NCBI GenBank assembly: GCA_041739525.1
Contig: JBGSNQ010000096.1
Coordinates: forward strand, 1 to 64,000
From: DATJGR01 sp041739525
GTDB lineage: Bacteria; Pseudomonadota; Gammaproteobacteria; Pseudomonadales; Azotimanducaceae
Direction: 5' to 3'
DNA: 64,000 nucleotides
Below the pieces are notes generated by a model that worked only from the letters and a program-made list of their open reading frames with translations, was not told the origin of the DNA and did no database searches. Position numbers and translations under genes: made by a program. Shown here piece after piece: positions 8,035 through 15,332 of this stretch (within the stretch, counting starts at the first letter, position 1; every line of letters begins with the position of its first letter).

Positions 8035-9326
8035 GCAGTTCCCTCCATGCGCGCCGATACGCTCGCACCGCTCGAGCCCTTGGGCCTGCGCGGATACCGC
8101 CGCCCGTTCAACACCGCGCCGATGAAGGTGCCACGTACCAGGTAGTGGTAGCTCGCGAACATGATCGGAAAGGCGATCGCGAGAATCATCGGAAATTTGA
8201 TCCACCACGGCCAGGCCAGCTGCGATACCAGAATCTGCAGCACCAGCACGATCGGCAGGTGGATCAGATAGAGCCAATACGACGCATCGGCAATATAGCG
8301 CCGTACCGCGCTGAAGCCTGCAAGGAATCGCAACGCGAGACCGACGAGCCCGAAGGTCCAGCACCAGACCGCAAGCGAATAGCTCGCGGCATACGCGAGC
8401 GTCGCCACATCCCGGGTCGCAACGTCGGTGCTCACAGTGAGGCCAACATGCGAGAGACAAGCGACGGTGGTTACCACAGCGATCGCAACGTTCAGTGGCC
8501 ACCGCGCCTCGAGCACGTTCAGCAGTGTCACCTGCCGGTGCATCAACCAGCCCACGCCGAATGCGCTGCCGAAGGCGGTCATGGCGGCGATGTTCGGCAG
8601 CAACGACATATCCGGCGTCGGAATGCCGAGCCACGGTCGCCAAACCGACAGCGCCATTAACGACGCGCAGGTGGGCGCAGCGAGTATCAAAACACCGAAG
8701 GGACTGCGCACGATCGCGCTAACGGCACGATCGAGGCGCGCACGGCCGCTGCCCGCGGCGTCGAACCTCACCACAATCGCGCGAGTCAGCAAGGTCATGG
8801 CGTAGAGCCACAACAGCACGTACAGGAACCACAGGTGCGTCAGCGGAAACGCCAACGGCGGTGCGTTTGGATCGGGCTCCGGTTCGCTCGGCAACGCGCC
8901 GTGCATCACCCACGCACCCCAGATGGCACAGCCCACGATGGACGCAAACAGGAACGGCCAGCCGACCACCAGCGGCAGGCCGATGCGTCGCAGCCGGTCG
9001 CGGATGAACGCGCGCCGTCCGCGGCGATGAAACAGCAGATGCGCGAAGAAACCGGCAATGAAGAAAAACGTCGCCATCCGGAACATGTGCAGCGAATAGA
9101 ACACCACGGACAGCGTGGTGCTCGGGTCCTTATCGGTGATCAACCAGCCCTCTCCGGATGAAGGCAGGCCGGATGACGGCAGGAACGACATCGTCGAGTG
9201 AAAGACGATGCCGAGCATCAGTGCGAAGCCCCGCACCGCGTCGAGTGCGTGCAGGCGTTCCGGGCTCTGCTCGTCGGGTGACCGGTTTGCCGCGGCCGGA
9301 ACCGTGGAAAGGTTGTTCTGATCCAT
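8031..9326 (-). CDS. Acyltransferase-3 family membrane protein
   Basis: A 431-residue integral membrane protein. The opening after a 24-residue cytoplasmic tail, RLHALDAVRGFALMLGIVFHS, is the hallmark of acyltransferase-3/OpgC-like proteins; the family His usually lies in this first helix. About ten helices follow, with RMATFFFIAGFFAHLL and the late YIADASYWLYLIHLPIV motif, both typical. Members transfer acyl or succinyl groups to exported sugars or lipids. It is the first gene of an operon with a membrane protein and a winged-helix regulator. The acceptor cannot be named. Confidence 0.85.
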   Translation of the reverse strand: MDQNNLSTVPAAANRSPDEQSPERLHALDAVRGFALMLGIVFHSTMSFLPSSGLPSSGEGWLITDKDPSTTLSVVFYSLHMFRMATFFFIAGFFAHLLFHRRGRRAFIRDRLRRIGLPLVVGWPFLFASIVGCAIWGAWVMHGALPSEPEPDPNAPPLAFPLTHLWFLYVLLWLYAMTLLTRAIVVRFDAAGSGRARLDRAVSAIVRSPFGVLILAAPTCASLMALSVWRPWLGIPTPDMSLLPNIAAMTAFGSAFGVGWLMHRQVTLLNVLEARWPLNVAIAVVTTVACLSHVGLTVSTDVATRDVATLAYAASYSLAVWCWTFGLVGLALRFLAGFSAVRRYIADASYWLYLIHLPIVLVLQILVSQLAWPWWIKFPMILAIAFPIMFASYHYLVRGTFIGAVLNGRRYPRRPKGSSGASVSARMEGTA

Positions 9327-9371
9327 CGTCGTGCTTCCGTTTGAAGCCAGGGGACGCGGATCTTCACCCGT

Positions 9372-9400
9372 CTAGTTTGTTTTGTAAACTAGTTTGTCAA
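9372..9400 (-). promoter_or_regulatory. Promoter/operator of the acyltransferase operon
   Basis: An AT-rich patch about 45 bases upstream of the acyltransferase start. It holds the inverted repeat CTAGTTT (9372-9378) and AAACTAG (9386-9392), a direct repeat CTAGTTTGT at 9372 and 9389, and on the minus strand a perfect -35 hexamer TTGACA (9400-9395). A matching -10 is weak. The overlap of a -35 with symmetric sites suggests repression, possibly by the operon's own winged-helix protein. Confidence 0.5.
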
Positions 9401-9423
9401 GAAACGTCGGACAGCTGGATGAC

Positions 9424-9837
9424 CTATTGGAACCTCACTTTTGCGGTGCCGAACACCCGCGTTTCCATGGCCTGGTTCTTTACCGACACGTCGAGTTCGA
9501 CCACACCGGTATCGGTGTCGACGTCGGTGACGACGGCCGACAAGACACAGGGTTCGTCGGCGATCAGCGGCGCGCGGAACACGGTATCGATGCGCTGCAC
9601 GTGCGCCGCGCTCGACCAGCGATGAATCATCGTGGTGAGAAATCCCATGGCCATGATTCCCGGTACGAGTGCGCCAGGCAGACCCTCTTTCCGAGCGAGT
9701 TCATGAGACTTGAAACGTGCGCCCGCACCCCAGCCCACCGCATCGGCGAACTGCCCGACGGACGCGAGCGAAGTGTCGGGCTCGAAGCTCGGCAGCTCCG
9801 CGCCGAATTCGACATCGTCGATGGTGTTGATCGTCAT
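9424..9837 (-). CDS. MaoC-like hot-dog dehydratase, C-terminal type subunit
   Basis: A 137-residue hot-dog protein. The sequence GALVPGIMAMGFLTTMIHRW in the long central helix and the strand DTVFRAPLIADEPCVLSAVVTDV are the pattern of MaoC/enoyl-CoA hydratase 2 domains; the usual catalytic Asp/His pair is not cleanly conserved. Its start at 9837 overlaps the preceding FAS1-like hydratase gene by four bases. The two small proteins probably form one heteromeric (R)-specific hydratase acting on acyl-CoA, as known for split MaoC pairs in steroid and fatty-acid catabolism. The acyl substrate is unknown. Confidence 0.78.
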   Translation of the reverse strand: MTINTIDDVEFGAELPSFEPDTSLASVGQFADAVGWGAGARFKSHELARKEGLPGALVPGIMAMGFLTTMIHRWSSAAHVQRIDTVFRAPLIADEPCVLSAVVTDVDTDTGVVELDVSVKNQAMETRVFGTAKVRFQ

Positions 9838-10277
9838 GCCTCGGGCCTCTCGCGAATGACCATGTGCGAATCGCTGGTGGCGAGGTGATTGCCCGCGGCA
9901 TCGCGAATTTCCATGCGCGAAACCATGAAGATCATGCGTCCGGAGCGACCGCTCTTCGCGTAGATGTCGTGCAGGTGCGTGCGGCCGTTCAGCGCTACGC
10001 CGGGCCTTACCGCCGCAAGACACGTCACCGCTTTCCCGCCGTCCATCGGAATGCCGCCGAGTTTCGGGAAATTGATTGGCAAGCGGCGGCCCGCGGCGAG
10101 ACTCGCGATGATCGCGGGCGATGCCTGAAAGTCCGGATGCGACGCATCGGTCAACTCCGGCCGCGTCTCGCCCGACATGCGCGCCACCGTCAGCGCTTTG
10201 TCGCGATCGATCACAAAGTTCGTGCTGTCGAATTCGAGATTCAGGAATTGCGCCTTCAGTTCATCCAGATCGACCAT
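9834..10277 (-). CDS. FAS1-like/MaoC N-terminal-type dehydratase subunit
   Basis: A 147-residue partner of the following hot-dog protein. Residues 1-60 resemble the MaoC N-terminal (FAS1-like dehydratase) domain, with FVIDRDKALTVARMSGETRP and later LAAVRPGVALNGRTHLHDIYAKSGRSGRMIF. The ATG at 10277 has GGAGAG upstream; the frame is open further back but that part is not family-like. The ATGA overlap with the next gene implies fixed stoichiometry. Together the two are expected to hydrate an enoyl-CoA. Confidence 0.75.
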   Translation of the reverse strand: MVDLDELKAQFLNLEFDSTNFVIDRDKALTVARMSGETRPELTDASHPDFQASPAIIASLAAGRRLPINFPKLGGIPMDGGKAVTCLAAVRPGVALNGRTHLHDIYAKSGRSGRMIFMVSRMEIRDAAGNHLATSDSHMVIRERPEA

Positions 10278-10305
10278 TGCCGCTCTCCATCGTGTTCGTC
10301 GCCTT

Positions 10306-11127
10306 TCAATCGTTCTTGCGCCCATCGATGCGTTCGAACGCGGCGCGCGCCGCGCGTATACCCTCGACGGCGCGCGGGAAGCCGCCGTAAACGGTGAGCT
10401 GCACCATCACCTCTTCGATCTGCTCGCGCGTCAGGCCGTGGTTAAGCGCGCCTGGTACGTGTACCGCGAGTTCTTCGGCGCGCGCCAATATCGCGAGGAT
10501 GGCCACGGTCACCAGGCTGCGATCTCGCCGCGACATTTCATTGCGCGCCCACAATTCGCCGAATCCCCAGTCGAAGGCCAGCTCGCCGACGCCCCCGAGC
10601 GCACTCACGAGACCCGCGCGCGCCTCGGCCGGGTTTGACGGCATGCGCCCCGCAAACAGCGTGGACAACACGTCGGTCGCATCGGCCCAACGCGCCGGAT
10701 CGTCCTTTGCCTTCGCTTCACCGCGTTCCGGCTGCCGTTCCACGCGATCGATTGCACAGAACACTTCGTCGACGATGCGCGACGCCTGCATCGCCATCGG
10801 ATAGCCGGCATAACCCGCCACCTGCAACACGATCTCTTCGATCTCGCTGCGCGTAACGCCGTGATGCAAAGCACCGCCGACGTGGCTGCGCAGTTCCTCG
10901 ATCGAGCCAATGGTGGTCAGAAACGTAACTACGATCAGGCTGCGATCGCGGCGTGACAATTGCGGCCGCGACCACAGGTTGCCGAGCACGTGATCGACCG
11001 CGAACGTGCCGAGCGCGCCATGGCGCCGCACCATCGCCGTTGCCGCGCGCGCGGGGTCGTAGCTGCCGCCGCCGAGGGTTCGCAACAGATCGATGCCGTT
11101 GGCACGGCGTTCGGATTGTTTACTCAT
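10306..11127 (-). CDS. Tandem carboxymuconolactone decarboxylase-like protein
   Basis: A 273-residue protein carrying two AhpD/CMD folds. The first is around residues 15-115 (SRRDRSLIVVTFLTTIGS, HVGGALHHGVTRSEIEEIVLQ). The second is around 150-265 (SRRDRSLVTVAILAILAR, HVPGALNHGLTREQIEEVMVQ). Neither repeat has the CxxC of AhpD peroxidase-coupled proteins, so it resembles the gamma-carboxymuconolactone decarboxylase branch. The ATG at 11127 is preferred; upstream codons to 11340 lack family similarity and would overlap the divergent peroxiredoxin gene. Function beyond the family is uncertain; a role in aromatic or acyl catabolism fits the two hydratase genes downstream. Confidence 0.8.
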   Translation of the reverse strand: MSKQSERRANGIDLLRTLGGGSYDPARAATAMVRRHGALGTFAVDHVLGNLWSRPQLSRRDRSLIVVTFLTTIGSIEELRSHVGGALHHGVTRSEIEEIVLQVAGYAGYPMAMQASRIVDEVFCAIDRVERQPERGEAKAKDDPARWADATDVLSTLFAGRMPSNPAEARAGLVSALGGVGELAFDWGFGELWARNEMSRRDRSLVTVAILAILARAEELAVHVPGALNHGLTREQIEEVMVQLTVYGGFPRAVEGIRAARAAFERIDGRKND

Positions 11128-11217
11128 GACTCTCTCCCGCGTAAAAACTCGCTTGTTTCCCGGATGATCGCACCCTCGCGCAATCCACTCCAACCGAACG
11201 GGCTGGAAGATCGGTAA

Positions 11218-11781
11218 ATGACGCCGGATACAGGCGATCTCGCAATCGACTTTACGCTCCGCGATTCCACCGGCGTGGAGCGCAGCCTCGGCGCGCTCGT
11301 TGCGAACGGACCGTGCGTGCTCGTGTTCTACCGCGGCCACTGGTGACCGTTCTGCCTCCGTCAGTTGACGGAGTACGCACGCAACGAAGCTGCCATCCGT
11401 GCCGCGGGTGCTTCGCTGGTCGCCCTATCGGTAGATGCGCCCGAGCGTTCCGAGGGCGTCCGCTGCGAACTCGGATTGTCGTTCCCGATTCTCTGTGACA
11501 CTTCGCGCGCGGTGGTGCGAGCGTGGGATCTGTACAACCCGCGTGAAGCGGGCGGCATCGCCGTTCCGGCGGTGTTCGTGATCGGACCCGACCGGCGCGT
11601 TCGATACCGCTCGATCGACACTACGCGCAGGCGCGTGAGTACAGACGGTGTGCTGGGGTTTCTGCGCGGCGATTCGCGCGCGGAGTCGCTCGAACGCAGG
11701 ACGATCCGCGCCGGTCTCCGGGAATTCGCGCGCGCGTTGTCGAACTCGATCCGACGCGGCTTGAAGACGCCGGAAGAGTAG
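11218..11781 (+). CDS. Peroxiredoxin-like thioredoxin-fold protein, probable selenoprotein (in-frame TGA)
   Basis: Reading from the ATG at 11218 gives a 187-residue AhpC/TSA-type protein interrupted only by TGA at 11344-11346 (codon 43). The context is FYRGHW-TGA-PFCLRQL. In this family the position is the catalytic Cys of a CxxC motif (YRGxWCPYC), so the TGA exactly replaces the redox Cys and would give UxxC. The frame stays open and family-like to the stop at 11781 (LVALSVDAPE, GLSFPILCD, VPAVFVIGPD). A seven-base-pair hairpin starts ten bases after the TGA, with its loop 16 bases after it and a G in the loop, as expected for a bacterial SECIS. The protein would reduce peroxides or disulfides in the cytoplasm. 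The alternative is a nonsense-mutated pseudogene; gene finders would call only a truncated C-terminal ORF from about 11365. The start has a weak ribosome site. No selA, selB, selC or selD is in the window. Confidence 0.75.
11356..11373 (+). promoter_or_regulatory. Candidate bacterial SECIS hairpin
   Basis: CTCCGTC (11356-11362) pairs perfectly with GACGGAG (11367-11373) around the loop AGTT, whose second base is G. The loop begins 16 bases after the in-frame TGA of the peroxiredoxin-like gene. Bacterial SECIS elements sit inside the coding region just after the UGA, with a short stem and a G among the first loop bases that SelB contacts; this matches. The stem is within conserved coding sequence (LRQLTEYA), so it satisfies both constraints. 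Confidence 0.65.
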
Positions 11782-11782
11782 C

Positions 11783-12364
11783 TCACGCCGACTGCAGCGA
11801 GCGGATGATTCGCCCGACGATCGCCGTCGACGTTTCCGCCGCGGTATCGGCCTCCACCTCGTATCGCCCCACTGCCGGCCGCGCAGCCATCCCTCGGCCG
11901 AGTCCTTGCGCGGGTCGGGCTCGTTCCTGCTCGCGCTGATCGAGCACCGCAAGCGGCGCGGTGAGTTTGACCCAGCAGCACGGAATGCCTCGCAACGCTA
12001 CGAGCCAATCGTCCCAATCCGTTTCGTCGTAGACGATCGCTTCGCAGACCACATTCACACTCGAGTTCACCACCGCCGCCACTGAATGATGAAACGCAGA
12101 CAACACGCGGCGACCGTCTATGCCCAGTTCGAGTTGGACGCTGCCGTCCGCACGGCGCGCATAGACGAAACCCTGTGCAGCATTCCGACCGCGATAGTCG
12201 CCCCACGCGATCCATGGTCGCGGCAGCGAGCGCGCAAATACATCGAGTTCGACCGCGAGCCACAACGCATCGCCGCGCGTGAGTTCCTTCTGCAGCGCAT
12301 TCGTAACGGTCGATTTGCCGACCGCGGCCGGGCCGGTGACGACGATCAGCTTGCCAACGTCCAT
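11783..12364 (-). CDS. P-loop kinase, chloramphenicol phosphotransferase-like
   Basis: A 193-residue AAA/P-loop protein with Walker A GPAAVGKST at residues 11-19, then a helix, and later the strand VNVVCEAIVYDETDWDDWLVAL, where Asp/Glu residues could serve as Walker B. The layout is like small-molecule kinases of the CPT or zeta-toxin-like group (ATP-dependent phosphorylation of a hydroxyl). The C-terminus RYEVEADTAAETSTAIVGRII is also usual for CPT-like proteins. It ends one base after the stop of the convergent selenoprotein gene. Substrate and any resistance role are unproven. Confidence 0.72.
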   Translation of the reverse strand: MDVGKLIVVTGPAAVGKSTVTNALQKELTRGDALWLAVELDVFARSLPRPWIAWGDYRGRNAAQGFVYARRADGSVQLELGIDGRRVLSAFHHSVAAVVNSSVNVVCEAIVYDETDWDDWLVALRGIPCCWVKLTAPLAVLDQREQERARPAQGLGRGMAARPAVGRYEVEADTAAETSTAIVGRIIRSLQSA

Positions 12365-12520
12365 CGCAGTCCCTCAACAGTATTGGTTAGACGGTACGAC
12401 CCGCCGGCACGACCTGCCCGCCTCTCTTCGCGTCGACGTTGCCTTTCTTGTATGGCAGCCGGCGCGGCAGGTCGAGATCTCTATCAACGCCGGATCGGCG
12501 CCGATCAGACGCACGAACTT

Positions 12521-12886
12521 CTACAACGTCGGGCGCGGCTTACTGAAATCGACCACTGGGCGCACTTCCACCGAGCCTAATCGCGCCATCGGATTCCTGG
12601 CAGCGATCTGCTTGGCCTCATCGATGTCGCGCGCTTCGATCATGATGAAGCCGCCGAGCACTTCCTTCGTCTCCATGAACGGACCATCGGTGGCCGACAT
12701 CTTTCCGTTGCGTACGCGCACCGTCACCGCTTCGTCCGGCAGCACCAGCGCTTCGCCCGACAGCCGGTTACCGCTCGCGGTGATTTCGGCGTTGTACGGT
12801 CCCGTCTCCGCCAACACGGCGTTCGCCTCGGCGCTCTGGCCGAACATGGTTTTGGGATCGAAATAGACCAAACAGGCAAACCGCAT
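12521..12886 (-). CDS. YCII-related (DGPF) domain protein
   Basis: A 121-residue dimeric alpha/beta-barrel protein of the YCII/DGPF family. The name-giving motif appears as ATDGPFMETKEVLGGFIMIEARDIDEA (about residues 64-90), with an N-terminal strand RFACLVYFDP. The ATG at 12886 has AAAGGAG nine bases upstream. Many such genes pair with an ECF sigma factor, but none is present here. The biochemical role is unknown for most members. Confidence 0.85.
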   Translation of the reverse strand: MRFACLVYFDPKTMFGQSAEANAVLAETGPYNAEITASGNRLSGEALVLPDEAVTVRVRNGKMSATDGPFMETKEVLGGFIMIEARDIDEAKQIAARNPMARLGSVEVRPVVDFSKPRPTL

Positions 12887-12899
12887 GACGGGCTCCTTT

Positions 12900-13210
12900 T
12901 GTGGGGTGCAGTTACAGCTTGTCGCTCGGCAAGGTCCGCATTCGACAAGATCGGCCCATTTACTACAAGACGACGGCACGGACGTAAGAGAAATCGCGAG
13001 CGGCGCCGGCGTCACCGCCATGCTTCTGAACCGCTAACTCGGCTCGAAGGAACAGCTGTCGCGGAAGTCGGCCATCGGCACGGTGATCTGGAACCAGCTG
13101 GATCCTCGCGGAAACGGCTGGGTCGGCGCCGCGGTGGGCGCCGTGTTCCTGATCCCAACAATTGCGCTGTGGCGCAGCCGATCGACGTTCGAGCGGCCGC
13201 CTGAGTCACA
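12900..13210 (+). pseudogene. TetR-like regulator remnant with stop codon
   Basis: This 332-base gap between genes holds a recognisable fragment. In the frame of 12969 it reads DDGTDVREIASGAGVTAMLLNR, stop, LGSKEQL, which is the TetR helix-turn-helix with the usual Tyr codon after NR changed to TAA (13036-13038). After this the same frame stays open, but the regulator is lost: it reads a hydrophobic stretch (GWVGAAVGAVFLIPTIALW) that does not belong to a TetR ligand domain. No intact start is seen. It is probably the head of a dead regulator fused to unrelated sequence. Confidence 0.55.
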
Positions 13211-13218
13211 CGCCCGCG

Positions 13219-13530
13219 CTACACGGTGGTGTCGCTGGTATCCATCACGAAGTCGTGCAACAGCGTTTCGATCAACTCGTTGTCGCGCAACTTCTGATAG
13301 CGGGTTCCGGCACGTCTCGGAACCGCACAGCGCGTCTGTCGCGCCACCTCACCCGACGAGTCGAGTTCGGCAAGCACCATCACGACATCGTCGTCGCCCA
13401 GTGCAGGGTGATCTTCGAAGTTCATTCGGTAGGCTCTCCCGTGCCATACGCCGCGAATCGGTGCGGTCTTGTTCATCATCTGGCCCCGTAGCTTGTCCCA
13501 ATCGGAGAATACCCAGCCTCCTTTGGTCAT
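13219..13530 (-). CDS. Hypothetical protein
   Basis: An open frame of 103 residues from the ATG at 13530, ending ...LLHDFVMDTSDTTV. Codon use looks like that of neighbouring genes and charged residues are evenly spread, which favours a real cytoplasmic protein. I recognise no domain. A longer start at 13638 would add a very basic stretch and enter the promoter of the divergent response-regulator gene, so I prefer 13530, although its ribosome site is weak. Confidence 0.5.
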   Translation of the reverse strand: MTKGGWVFSDWDKLRGQMMNKTAPIRGVWHGRAYRMNFEDHPALGDDDVVMVLAELDSSGEVARQTRCAVPRRAGTRYQKLRDNELIETLLHDFVMDTSDTTV

Positions 13531-13653
13531 CTCTGTGAAGCGCTTCACCGCTTTGCGTAGGACCAATCGCGGCAGGCATGAGTGATTGCGCAAAACTCGG
13601 ATCGATTTGGGTCGACAATGGACGCCGAGCCGCACCATCGCGCAGGGCGCACG

Positions 13654-14979
13654 ATGTCAATCAAACACGCACTCGTGGTCGACGATTCGAGAACGGCCCA
13701 GATCGCGCTCAAGAGTCAGCTGGAAGAACACGAGCTCGTCGTGGAGCTTGCCGCGTCGGGCGAAGAAGCACTCGAGTTCCTCGAGCGTCACAGCGTCGAC
13801 GTGATCTTCATGGACCACGTCATGCCGGGGATGGACGGCCTGCAGGCGCTCGCCGCAATCAAACGCAATCCGCGCACGGCGACGATCCCCGTGATGATGT
13901 ACACGACCAAGGAAGGCGAAGTGTACGTCGGTCAGGCACGCGCGCTCGGCGGCCTCGGTGTGTTGCCGAAGAACGTGCAGCCGCACGTTCTGTTCGACAT
14001 GTTGCTGAACCTCGGATTGGTCAAAGACCACCGCACCACTGCACGGCCTGAGCCGGACGCGCCGCAACGCCGCGCCACCGATCCTGCATACGACGGTGAG
14101 CCACGAGGAGAGCCCGGCGGCATCGAACTCGCGGCACTCGTCAGCCGCATCATGGAAGATCAAGCGGCATTGCGTGCAGAGCTGCGTACCGAACGCGACC
14201 GGATTGCTCGTCAGGTCGCTGCCGAGGTCATCGAGGCGCAACGAACCGAACGACCGCCGGCTGCCGAACCGGTGCCGCTCGTCCCGTTCGCACCGCCTCC
14301 ACCGCAAGGCCAATGGACTCTGCTCACCACGTTCTTCGCTGCGACGACGCTCATCGTCGCGGTGCTTGCGTGGCAATACGATCGGCGCATCGAGCACGCC
14401 GTGTCGCCGCCCACCGGCTCAGAGCAGGCCGCACAGGTCAGTAATCTGGAAGTGGCATTGCACACGGAGGAAACGCGCGCGCAGGCGCGATATTTCAAAG
14501 GCCTCGACGCGCTGCAATGGGCGGTGAATCAGCACGCGGGAATTCCGTTCGACGAGTTGCCGTTCGACGATACGCGCGCCGCGGAAATTCGCGATCTGCT
14601 GGAGCGCCTGGTCGCGCTCGACTTCGAAGGCCGCGTTCGCATCGAGTCGCACCTCGGCGAGTTCTGTCTCGTCGGCGACGAAAGCAGCGGCTATCGACTT
14701 GCCGATCCGGATGCCGCGCTCGACGCGTGCACGCTGGTCGGGCATCCGCTCGACGATTCGTCGTTCCTCGCCGATCGGCAAACCGTGGGGTTTGCAGAAT
14801 TCATGGAGCGTTCACCGCTGGTGAACGGATCGGGCATCGCCGTGCAACTCGTGGCGCACGATCGCGCCCATTCATTGGCACAGGTACCGACGCCGAACGA
14901 CGTGAGCCGCGCCGGCGACTGGAATCGCAAAGCGGAACGGAACAACCGTTTGGAGTTTTCGTTCATTCCGAACGGCTAG
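13654..14979 (+). CDS. Response-regulator receiver protein with membrane anchor and unknown C-domain
   Basis: A 441-residue protein. Residues 1-122 are a canonical CheY-like receiver: acid pair D10/D11, phosphoacceptor D54 in FMDHVMPGMDG, Thr84/85 and Lys106. Then come a charged helix (about 155-200, coiled-coil-like), a proline-rich linker (PFAPPPPQGQ) and one transmembrane helix (WTLLTTFFAATTLIVAVLAW, 221-240). The last 200 residues would lie across the membrane and match no output domain I know. A phosphorylatable receiver tethered to an extracytoplasmic domain is unusual. No sensor kinase gene is adjacent. The start at 13654 opens directly on the receiver's first strand. Confidence 0.8.
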   Translation: MSIKHALVVDDSRTAQIALKSQLEEHELVVELAASGEEALEFLERHSVDVIFMDHVMPGMDGLQALAAIKRNPRTATIPVMMYTTKEGEVYVGQARALGGLGVLPKNVQPHVLFDMLLNLGLVKDHRTTARPEPDAPQRRATDPAYDGEPRGEPGGIELAALVSRIMEDQAALRAELRTERDRIARQVAAEVIEAQRTERPPAAEPVPLVPFAPPPPQGQWTLLTTFFAATTLIVAVLAWQYDRRIEHAVSPPTGSEQAAQVSNLEVALHTEETRAQARYFKGLDALQWAVNQHAGIPFDELPFDDTRAAEIRDLLERLVALDFEGRVRIESHLGEFCLVGDESSGYRLADPDAALDACTLVGHPLDDSSFLADRQTVGFAEFMERSPLVNGSGIAVQLVAHDRAHSLAQVPTPNDVSRAGDWNRKAERNNRLEFSFIPNG

Positions 14980-15031
14980 CCGCGCCCGCTCTCCGGGTGG
15001 TCTGCAGCTGACTGTTCCGCTCGGGCGCGGC
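14979..15031. terminator. Inverted repeat between convergent genes
   Basis: GCCGCGCCCG (14979-14988) and CGGGCGCGGC (15022-15031) are perfect ten-base inverted copies around a 33-base loop, just after the stop of the receiver gene and before the end of the convergent MoaD-like gene. A bidirectional transcription stop is plausible, but there is no good T-tract. Confidence 0.4.
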
Positions 15032-15052
15032 AGGCGAGTCTTCTTCGAACCT

Positions 15053-15301
15053 TCAGCCGCCCTGGATTCTGGGCAGCAGAAACACTTCAGCGCCTTTGGG
15101 AATCTGTTGGTTGCGATCGTCGCGGTAGATCTCGCCGTTGATCGAAACCGCTACGCCCTCGTCGATGCGCTTCTGCATACGCGGAAAACGCTCGACGAGT
15201 TTGCGCAACAGCTCGCGGATGGTCGCCGCTTCGACGCTGACGGTCGCCGCTCCGCCCGTGAACTCGCGGAGCGACGCCGATAGCTGCACTTCGACCTGCA
15301 C
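15053..15301 (-). CDS. MoaD/ThiS-family sulfur carrier
   Basis: An 82-residue ubiquitin-like protein that ends in the functional diglycine (RIQGG), needed for thiocarboxylation by an MoeB/ThiF-type adenylating enzyme. Other family marks are LSASLREFTGG at the start and the conserved segment SINGEIY followed by GAEVFLLPRIQGG. The start is GTG at 15301. It lies 31 bases behind the molybdenum hydroxylase large subunit on the same strand, so it is probably cotranscribed. It may donate sulfur to the molybdenum cofactor or serve another pathway needing sulfur transfer. Confidence 0.85.
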   Translation of the reverse strand: MQVEVQLSASLREFTGGAATVSVEAATIRELLRKLVERFPRMQKRIDEGVAVSINGEIYRDDRNQQIPKGAEVFLLPRIQGG

Positions 15302-15332
15302 GGCTCAATGCCCTCGAAGCGCAGCCTGCCGG

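Noticed and set aside
11365..11781. Stand-alone truncated redoxin ORF starting at TTG 11365
   Set aside because: It lacks the first strands and the redox motif; the longer frame with in-frame TGA explains the sequence better.
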